Part shown: positions 4,518 through 9,976 of the stretch, piece after piece
How positions within the stretch are numbered: position 1 is the stretch's first letter
Layout of the letters: every line of letters starts with the position of its first letter
From: CAVALG01 sp963656085
Lineage (GTDB): Bacteria > Bacillota > Clostridia > Oscillospirales > Acutalibacteraceae
Length of the DNA stretch: 9,976 nucleotides
Reading direction: 5' to 3'
Assembly (NCBI GenBank): GCA_963656085.1
Contig: CAVKHV010000054.1
Span: 1 to 9,976, forward strand
Notes under the pieces: generated by a model
Told to the model about the DNA's origin: nothing
What the model saw: the letters and a program-made list of their open reading frames with translations, nothing else
Databases searched by the model: none
Made by a program: the position numbers and the translations under genes

Positions 4518-5297
4518 ATGGGTAAGGTCATAGCGATCGTCAACCAGAAAGGCGGAGTCGGCAAAACGACGACCGCGGTCAATCTTGCGGCAGGCTTGGG
4601 TATCGCCGGCAAAAAGGTGCTTTTGATAGATATTGACCCGCAGGGCAACAGCACCAGCGGCTACGGTATCGACAAACGCGCGGTGTCCGCTTCGTCCTAC
4701 GATGTCCTTATAGGCAAAGCGCAGGCTGCGGTTGCGACCGTTAAAACAAAGTTTAAAAATGTTGCGGTAATGCCCGGCACAATGCAGTTAGTCGGCGCGG
4801 AAATCGAGTTGACCGAGGTTGAAAACGAGCGTGAATTCTGCCTTAAAAAGGCGATTGCACCCGTCACCGATAATTACGATTACATTCTTATCGACTGCCC
4901 GCCCTCGCTCGGGCACATAACGCTTAACGGACTTTGCGCCTGCGACACGTTTTTAGTGCCGATACAGTGCGAATACTTTGCGCTTGAGGGTCTGTCGCAG
5001 TTAATGGCGACCGTCAGGCAGGTCAAACGACTTTATAATCCCGCAATCGAGCTTGAGGGTGTGCTGCTTACAATGTATGACGGCAGGTTGAACCTGACCC
5101 AGCAGGTCGTGGGTGAGATTAAAAAATTCTTTCCGAAAAAACTGTTTCGCACGGTTATACCGCGCGGCGTTCGCCTTTCGGAGGCGCCCTCTTTCGGTGA
5201 GCCGGTGCAGTATTACGACAAGCGCAGCAAGGGCGCAAAGGCGTATGACGACCTGGCTAAAGAACTTATTAAAAACAACAGGAGGACAGGGGTATGA
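4518..5297 (+). CDS. parA: Chromosome partitioning ATPase ParA (Soj)
   Basis: A 259-residue Walker-type ATPase that works with ParB/parS in segregating the origin region, and in relatives also influences DnaA. The deviant Walker A motif KGGVGKTT is at residues 11-18, with the signature Lys at 11 and the catalytic-site Lys at 16. Next come DIDPQGNST (38-46) and Walker B ILIDCPPS (123-130). The length is close to Bacillus subtilis Soj (253 residues). The ATG at 4518 is preferred over an in-frame ATG at 4494: AAAGGGTGG (about 4504-4512) is well placed for it, and the protein then begins GKVIAIVNQKGG as in the family. It overlaps parB by four bases and is preceded by parS and an extended -10 promoter. 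Confidence 0.95.
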   Translation: MGKVIAIVNQKGGVGKTTTAVNLAAGLGIAGKKVLLIDIDPQGNSTSGYGIDKRAVSASSYDVLIGKAQAAVATVKTKFKNVAVMPGTMQLVGAEIELTEVENEREFCLKKAIAPVTDNYDYILIDCPPSLGHITLNGLCACDTFLVPIQCEYFALEGLSQLMATVRQVKRLYNPAIELEGVLLTMYDGRLNLTQQVVGEIKKFFPKKLFRTVIPRGVRLSEAPSFGEPVQYYDKRSKGAKAYDDLAKELIKNNRRTGV

Positions 5298-6142
5298 GTG
5301 CAAAAAAGGGGTTAGGCAAAGGGCTTGAGTCGCTTTTTGTTGAAAATTCGTCGGAAAACGGCTCTGCTATCGAGGTTCGCCTTTCGGAAATTGAACCGAA
5401 CCGCGAGCAGCCGCGAAAATATTTTAAGGATGAAGCAATTGAAGAACTGAGCGAGAGCATAAAAAAACACGGACTTATCCAGCCGATTGTGGTGCGTCCG
5501 CTTGTTACCGGGGGCTACCGCATAATAGCGGGCGAGCGCAGATGGCGCGCCTCGCGCAAGGCGGGACTTACCACCGTCCCGGTAATTGTTAAGGAAATCG
5601 ACGACCTGGGCGCCGCCGAACTGGCGCTTATCGAGAACCTGCAGCGCGAGGACCTTAATCCGGTCGAAGAAGCCGAGGGTTACCGCTCGCTTATGAATAA
5701 TTTCGGCTTGACCCAGGAACAGGTGTCCGAGAGGGTGGGTAAATCACGCCCGGCAATCGCCAACGCCCTCCGCCTTTTGTCGCTTAATGATGACGAGATG
5801 AAGGCGCTTGCCGACGGTAAAATCACGCAGGGGCACGCGCGTACCCTTTTGTCGATAAAGGACGAAACCGCTCGCAAAGAGGCGCTTGCGCTTGCGAAAA
5901 AGGGGTGCAGCGTCCGCGAATTAGAAACATTTTCCAAAAAAGCCGCTAAGGGCGAACGCGCCCCGAAAAAGAGCGAGCCCAAGCCCAAATTCCTTACGGA
6001 GGTTGAAATTGCGCTGACCCGTGAAGTCGGGCGCAAGATAATCGTTACCGGTAACGGAAAGGGCGGAACGATACACATAGAGTTTTTTGACGACGACGAC
6101 CTTAAAGAGATGGCTGAGCGTATAGCCGGAATAAATTTTTGA
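5294..6142 (+). CDS. parB: Chromosome partitioning protein ParB (Spo0J), CTP-dependent DNA clamp
   Basis: A 282-residue, full-length ParB. The N-terminal KKGLGKGLESLF (4-15) is the peptide that stimulates ParA ATPase. The CTP-binding/ParB-Srx region includes QPIVVRP (63-69), GERRWRA (80-86) and ENLQREDLNP (114-123). The helix-turn-helix that reads parS is about 139-165 (LTQEQVSERVGKSRPAIANALRLL). The last approximately 50 residues would be the dimerisation domain, which ends in an acidic DDDD stretch. GGAGGA at 5281-5286 lies seven bases before the ATG, which overlaps the parA stop as ATGA, so the two are coupled. A match to parS at 4410 makes a complete local system. No noc-like or rsmG gene is present in the window. 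Confidence 0.95.
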   Translation: MSAKKGLGKGLESLFVENSSENGSAIEVRLSEIEPNREQPRKYFKDEAIEELSESIKKHGLIQPIVVRPLVTGGYRIIAGERRWRASRKAGLTTVPVIVKEIDDLGAAELALIENLQREDLNPVEEAEGYRSLMNNFGLTQEQVSERVGKSRPAIANALRLLSLNDDEMKALADGKITQGHARTLLSIKDETARKEALALAKKGCSVRELETFSKKAAKGERAPKKSEPKPKFLTEVEIALTREVGRKIIVTGNGKGGTIHIEFFDDDDLKEMAERIAGINF

Positions 6143-6189
6143 TTCGGCGCAACATCGGGTTGCTCTGAAATTAGAAAGCAGATGGTTTT

Positions 6190-7890
6190 TTGAAACTTAA
6201 AGAAAAAGAGAAGATAACGGTTGCGGCGGCAGCCGAAACCGAACCTGCGGCGGTAACTGACGACAAGCCGAAAAAACACAAAAAATCAAGAAACAAACTG
6301 CCGAAAGAGGGCAGGTCGGGCCGCATAATTTCCACAACCGTGGTCGCCGTTACCACCTTTATATTTATGGCGGCGATGTGGGGCGTTTCGCAGGTTGCCG
6401 AAATAAATTTCAACCAGATAATTTTCAACCTCGGCGGCGGACTCGGCGGCACCGATTTTAACCTTGTAATAAGTTTTATTGTTGACGTTATACCGCTAAG
6501 CGTTGCCGTTCCCGTGCTGTATCACCTTATATTTTTCACTTTCGGCAGCCGCCGCTTTAAGGGTAAAAAAGGCGGAATTTTCGGCAAAATCGCCGCAAAG
6601 ATTTTCCCGATACCTCACGTTAAAGCGGTGTCGGTCATTGTCTGCGTTGTTATCGCGGCGGGTACAATGACCTACTCGGCGCTCAACTACAATGTGTTCG
6701 GATTTTTAAAGCATAATATGACCTCGACAAGCTTTATTTACGATAATTACACCGACCCGAAAACAACGTCGGTCACGTTCCCCGAAAAGAAGCGCAACTT
6801 AGTCTATATCTTTATGGAATCGACCGAAACGACCTATTATTCGGAGGAAAACGGCGGCAAATTCAATGTAATGCCCGACCTTGAACAGTTAGCGCTTGAA
6901 AATATAAATTTCTCAAATACCGATAAACTGGGCGGCGCGAAACAGTACGATTCAACCGACTGGACTATCGCCGGAATGACGGCGCAGACTGCGGGAATAC
7001 CGCTTAAAAGCGGCGTTAAGCGCAATAAATACGGGAAGGACGACGCGGCTTTCCTGCCCGGCGCATACTCGCTCGGCGATATTTTGAATAAGCAGGGGTA
7101 CCGCAATTCGCTGCTGATAGGCTCGGATAAAAGTTTCGCCGGACGCGACTCCTATTTCAGCCAGCACGGCAACTATAAAATATACGACCTGTATTCCGCA
7201 ATTGACGACGGCGTGGTTGAGGCAAAGAACGACTTTTGGGGGTTTGAGGATAAGATACTTTTCGAACTCGCAAAGCAGCAGTTAAGCGAGGTTGCAGCCG
7301 ATACCTCTACGCCCTTCAACTTCACTATGCTCACGGTCGATACCCACTACCCCTACGGCTGGCGGTGTGAGGATTGCCGCGACGAAACCGTTGCGCCCGA
7401 GGACGCTTCGGACAGCGAAATCAAGTATGCAAACTATAAAAACGCGCTCTCCTGCTCAAGCCGCAAGGTGGTTGATTTTGTGCGCTGGATACAGCAGCAG
7501 CCGTTTTACGAGAACACCACGATCGTCATTTCGGGCGACCACCTTACAATGAGCAAGGACGTTTACAACGAGTTGGCGGAAAGCGGCTATCAGCGCACCA
7601 CGCTCAACATTTTCATCAACGCCGCCGCAACGCCCGTAAAAACCAAAAACCGCGATTTCGGCACGTTCGATATGTACCCGACGACCCTTGCCGCGCTCGG
7701 CTGCAAGATTGACGGCGAAAGGCTGGGGCTCGGAACAAATCTGTTCTCGGATAAGGCGACAATCGCCGAAACCATCGGCTATGACCAACTTAACGAGGAA
7801 TTGTCGAACCAGTCCGATTTTTATAACACCTACCTGCTTAACGGCAAGGAATATAAACCGACCAAAAAGGAATTGAAGAAAAAGAAATGA
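6190..7890 (+). CDS. Membrane-anchored phosphoglycerol transferase, MdoB/OpgB-like (LTA synthase/sulfatase superfamily)
   Basis: A 566-residue protein that probably transfers phosphoglycerol from phosphatidylglycerol to an extracellular glycan or lipid. After a Lys-rich cytoplasmic start there are three likely membrane helices, at about 46-66, 92-118 and 143-163. The outward domain follows: FMESTE with metal ligand E210, the STDWTIAGM block with candidate nucleophile T256 (aligned to the Thr of TTWTIAG in OpgB), GIPL, DTHYP with H386, and SGDH (448-451) with metal ligands D450 and H451. Three helices and the WTIAGM block favour OpgB over classical LtaS. The start is TTG with only a weak ribosome site; an in-frame stop lies at 6172-6174 and the next in-frame ATG is inside helix 1. 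It begins 47 bases after parB with no clear terminator. The acceptor cannot be told from sequence. Confidence 0.85.
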   Translation: MKLKEKEKITVAAAAETEPAAVTDDKPKKHKKSRNKLPKEGRSGRIISTTVVAVTTFIFMAAMWGVSQVAEINFNQIIFNLGGGLGGTDFNLVISFIVDVIPLSVAVPVLYHLIFFTFGSRRFKGKKGGIFGKIAAKIFPIPHVKAVSVIVCVVIAAGTMTYSALNYNVFGFLKHNMTSTSFIYDNYTDPKTTSVTFPEKKRNLVYIFMESTETTYYSEENGGKFNVMPDLEQLALENINFSNTDKLGGAKQYDSTDWTIAGMTAQTAGIPLKSGVKRNKYGKDDAAFLPGAYSLGDILNKQGYRNSLLIGSDKSFAGRDSYFSQHGNYKIYDLYSAIDDGVVEAKNDFWGFEDKILFELAKQQLSEVAADTSTPFNFTMLTVDTHYPYGWRCEDCRDETVAPEDASDSEIKYANYKNALSCSSRKVVDFVRWIQQQPFYENTTIVISGDHLTMSKDVYNELAESGYQRTTLNIFINAAATPVKTKNRDFGTFDMYPTTLAALGCKIDGERLGLGTNLFSDKATIAETIGYDQLNEELSNQSDFYNTYLLNGKEYKPTKKELKKKK

Positions 7891-9976
7891 TTGAACTGCT
7901 TTCTCCGGCAGGGGGCGCCGATTCGGTAACGGCGGCTGTCAGATGCGGCGCAAACGCCGTTTATCTCGGTCTGCCCGACTTTAACGCGCGCCGCAACGCC
8001 GAAAATTTTTCGGCGGAACAGTTAAAACAAAGCGTGGAATATTGCCATATCAGGGGTGTTAGGGTCTTTTTGACCCTTAACACCCTTGTTCGGACTTGTG
8101 AAATGCCGCAGGCGTTGGCAGCCGCAAAAACCGCAGCCGATTTCGGCGCGGACGCGCTTATCGTGCAGGATATCGGGCTTGCCGCACTGCTGCGCCGCGA
8201 ACTGCCCGACCTGCCGCTGCACGCCTCAACCCAACTTTCGGTTCATTCGTATAAAGCGGTGGAAAAACTTTCAAAAATGGGGTTTGCCCGCGTCGTCGCC
8301 GCGCGTGAAATGAGCAAATCCGAGCTGAGGGAACTGATTTCAGCCGCTCACGCCCATAATATGGAAGTTGAAGTTTTTGTGCACGGCGCGCTTTGTATGA
8401 GCCTTTCGGGGCAGTGCCGTTTAAGCGGAGCGCTGGGTTCAAGAAGCGGGAACAGGGGGCTTTGCGCCGGACCCTGCCGCCTGCCTTTTTCGGTAAAAGG
8501 CGGAACGGGCTGCGACCTGAGCCTAAAAGACCTTTGCCTGCTTGACCGTGTAAGCGATCTGCGTGAAATCGGGGCGGACTCGCTTAAAATCGAGGGCAGG
8601 ATGAAGCGCCCCGAATATGTCGCCGCCGCCACCGCCGCCTATCGCCGCGCGCTTGACGGCGAACCCGTCACACCCGAAATGCGCCGCCTGCTTGCCGATA
8701 TTTTTTCACGTGGCGGCTTTACAAGCGGATATTTTGACGGAAAAACGGGCAGAGATATGTTCGGCAGACGTACCGACGAACAGGCGAAAATGTCGCCTGC
8801 CGCCGCTAAGGGTTTACACGAACTTTACCGCCGCGAGCGCTGCTCCGTGTCGGTTTCGGCGCACCTTTCAACCGATAAAAACACTTCGGTCTTAACCCTG
8901 TCTGACGGGGTGAACACCGTAAAAGCGTTCGACGAATACCCGACCGATTGCGGCAGTTCGGAGCCGAATATCGACGCTGTCCGTGAAAAAATCGCAAGAC
9001 TCGGTTCAACGCCGTTCAAATTGGGCAAACTTACAGTAGATCTTCCCGCCGGCACAGCCGTTCCGTCGGGTCAGCTCAACCGTATGCGCCGCGCGGCAGC
9101 CGAAAAACTCTGTGCCGCAAGGGCGCTGCACCCCGTGCTTTACCCGATATCGGTCGGCTCTGCGCCGCAGGCGGAACATCACGGCGCGGTCGCGTTCCTT
9201 GCGGCAAAATGCGGCAAAAAGCCGCTGCTTGCAAAATTCCGCTCGGTTGACCAAATGCCGAAAGACCTTTCGGGCGTGGACGGAGTAATTCTCCCGATTG
9301 AGGAAATAACCGAAGAAACAGCCGAAAACATAGGCGGAAAACTGCCGCTGTATGCCGACCTGCCGCGGGGTATGTCGGGCGGTGAGGAATCGATTAAAAA
9401 AATGCTGCAAGCCGCCGCAAACGGCGTAAAAGCGGCGTTTTGCGGAAATATCGCCTCCCTGCAGCTGTGCGAGGAAGCGGGAATTCCCGCGATTGCCGAT
9501 TTCGGGATGAACATTATAAACACGGGGGCGCTCGCCGCCGCAGCCGATATGGGATTTTCGGCAGCCGTGCTGTCGCCCGAAACTCCGTCGACGGATATCG
9601 CCGCTTTCGGCAGTTGCTTTGCGGGCGAACGGGCGGCGCAAAAAATACCGCTCGGGGCGTATCTGTACGGCAGAAGCGCGCTTATGCTGCTGCGAAACTG
9701 CCCAAACAAAAACGGCGGAGGATGCGCCGATTGCGGCGGACATTCCGAAATATGCGACCGTAAGGGCATTGCGTTTCCTCTGCTTTGCCGGGGCGGATAT
9801 ACCGAACTTTTCAATTCGCGCCCCCTCTATGTCGCCGACCGCGCCGCAGAGTTCACATCCGCCGACTTTTTTATTCTCACCTTTACGACCGAAACGGCGG
9901 ACGAGGCAGCCGACGTGATTGCCGCCGCAGTTGCACACAATCCCCCGACGGGAGAGTATACAAGGGAATACCGTAC
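7887..9976 (+). CDS. U32-family protein with DUF3656 region, RlhA-like; runs off the right edge
   Basis: 696 codons are in the window without a stop. The N-terminal domain is typical U32: MIELLSPAGG at 1-10, the family signature E.F.HGALC....GQC.LS at 162-180, NRGLCAGPC at 189-197, SLKDLC (212-217) and KIEGR at 234-238. C170, C177, C193 and C217 are candidate Fe-S ligands by comparison with UbiU-type proteins. About 290-405 fits DUF3656 (V.EKIARLGSTPF from 365, LNRMRRAAAEKL from 397). A C-terminal region with GRSALML, a Cys cluster and DRKG follows. This layout is that of RlhA, which hydroxylates C2501 of 23S rRNA, so rRNA modification is likelier than proteolysis. YTREYR resembles the usual end, so few residues should be missing. 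The ATG overlaps the previous stop (ATGA). Confidence 0.88.
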   Translation, partial: MIELLSPAGGADSVTAAVRCGANAVYLGLPDFNARRNAENFSAEQLKQSVEYCHIRGVRVFLTLNTLVRTCEMPQALAAAKTAADFGADALIVQDIGLAALLRRELPDLPLHASTQLSVHSYKAVEKLSKMGFARVVAAREMSKSELRELISAAHAHNMEVEVFVHGALCMSLSGQCRLSGALGSRSGNRGLCAGPCRLPFSVKGGTGCDLSLKDLCLLDRVSDLREIGADSLKIEGRMKRPEYVAAATAAYRRALDGEPVTPEMRRLLADIFSRGGFTSGYFDGKTGRDMFGRRTDEQAKMSPAAAKGLHELYRRERCSVSVSAHLSTDKNTSVLTLSDGVNTVKAFDEYPTDCGSSEPNIDAVREKIARLGSTPFKLGKLTVDLPAGTAVPSGQLNRMRRAAAEKLCAARALHPVLYPISVGSAPQAEHHGAVAFLAAKCGKKPLLAKFRSVDQMPKDLSGVDGVILPIEEITEETAENIGGKLPLYADLPRGMSGGEESIKKMLQAAANGVKAAFCGNIASLQLCEEAGIPAIADFGMNIINTGALAAAADMGFSAAVLSPETPSTDIAAFGSCFAGERAAQKIPLGAYLYGRSALMLLRNCPNKNGGGCADCGGHSEICDRKGIAFPLLCRGGYTELFNSRPLYVADRAAEFTSADFFILTFTTETADEAADVIAAAVAHNPPTGEYTREYR

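Noticed and set aside
6149..6163. GCAAC/GTTGC hairpin after parB as a terminator
   Set aside because: The stem is only 5 bp and no T-run follows, so it is unlikely to stop transcription.
9006..9938. 310-codon reading frame on the minus strand
   Set aside because: It lies opposite the conserved U32/DUF3656 coding sequence; its Arg/Cys-rich translation is typical of a shadow of GC-biased codons.
7887..9976. U32 protein as a secreted collagenase
   Set aside because: No signal peptide is present, and the DUF3656 architecture points to the RlhA-like RNA-modifying group despite the historical peptidase name.

Overview
The window looks like part of the chromosome of an endospore-forming Firmicute, probably a gut-type clostridium (Oscillospirales-like; the order is a guess from overall gene style). 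The grounds are an intact spoVAE, a Soj/Spo0J-type parAB pair with a near-consensus parS, Firmicute phage lysis genes, strong Shine-Dalgarno sites and two apparent TTG starts. All recognised genes are on the + strand.

Layout: (1) 16-3841 is the distal end of a prophage or phage remnant: a tail-fibre/baseplate protein, a zinc amidase endolysin with a C-terminal wall-binding repeat region, a small membrane/coiled-coil protein and an r1t-type holin. No integrase, capsid or attachment site is visible, so the rest would lie to the left. (2) Inside this lysis module, 2983-3322 holds a repeat element bounded by a perfect 19-bp inverted repeat made of heptamers. It contains a tandemly repeated unit with a 64-bp identical core, and each unit carries a hairpin of different sequence in the same frame of conserved flanks. 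(3) 3888-4241 is spoVAE, without spoVAC or spoVAD beside it, preceded by a good candidate forespore (sigma-G type) promoter whose -35 overlaps the holin stop codon. A strong terminator follows. (4) 4410-6142 is the chromosome partition locus: parS, an extended -10 promoter, a hairpin at the predicted transcript start, parA and parB (4-base overlap). (5) 6190-7890 is a membrane-anchored MdoB/OpgB-like phosphoglycerol transferase of the sulfatase/LTA synthase superfamily, overlapping by 4 bases a U32-family protein with a DUF3656 region (RlhA-like) that runs off the right edge.

How they work together: the phage genes would supply receptor binding and host lysis. SpoVAE belongs to the dipicolinic acid channel of spores. 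ParA, ParB and parS form one segregation system, and tight spacing suggests parA-parB-sulfatase-U32 may share a transcript. The points most worth following are the repeat element splitting the endolysin from the holin, and the orphan spoVAE next to prophage sequence. I did not find a clearly new defence or enzymatic system.
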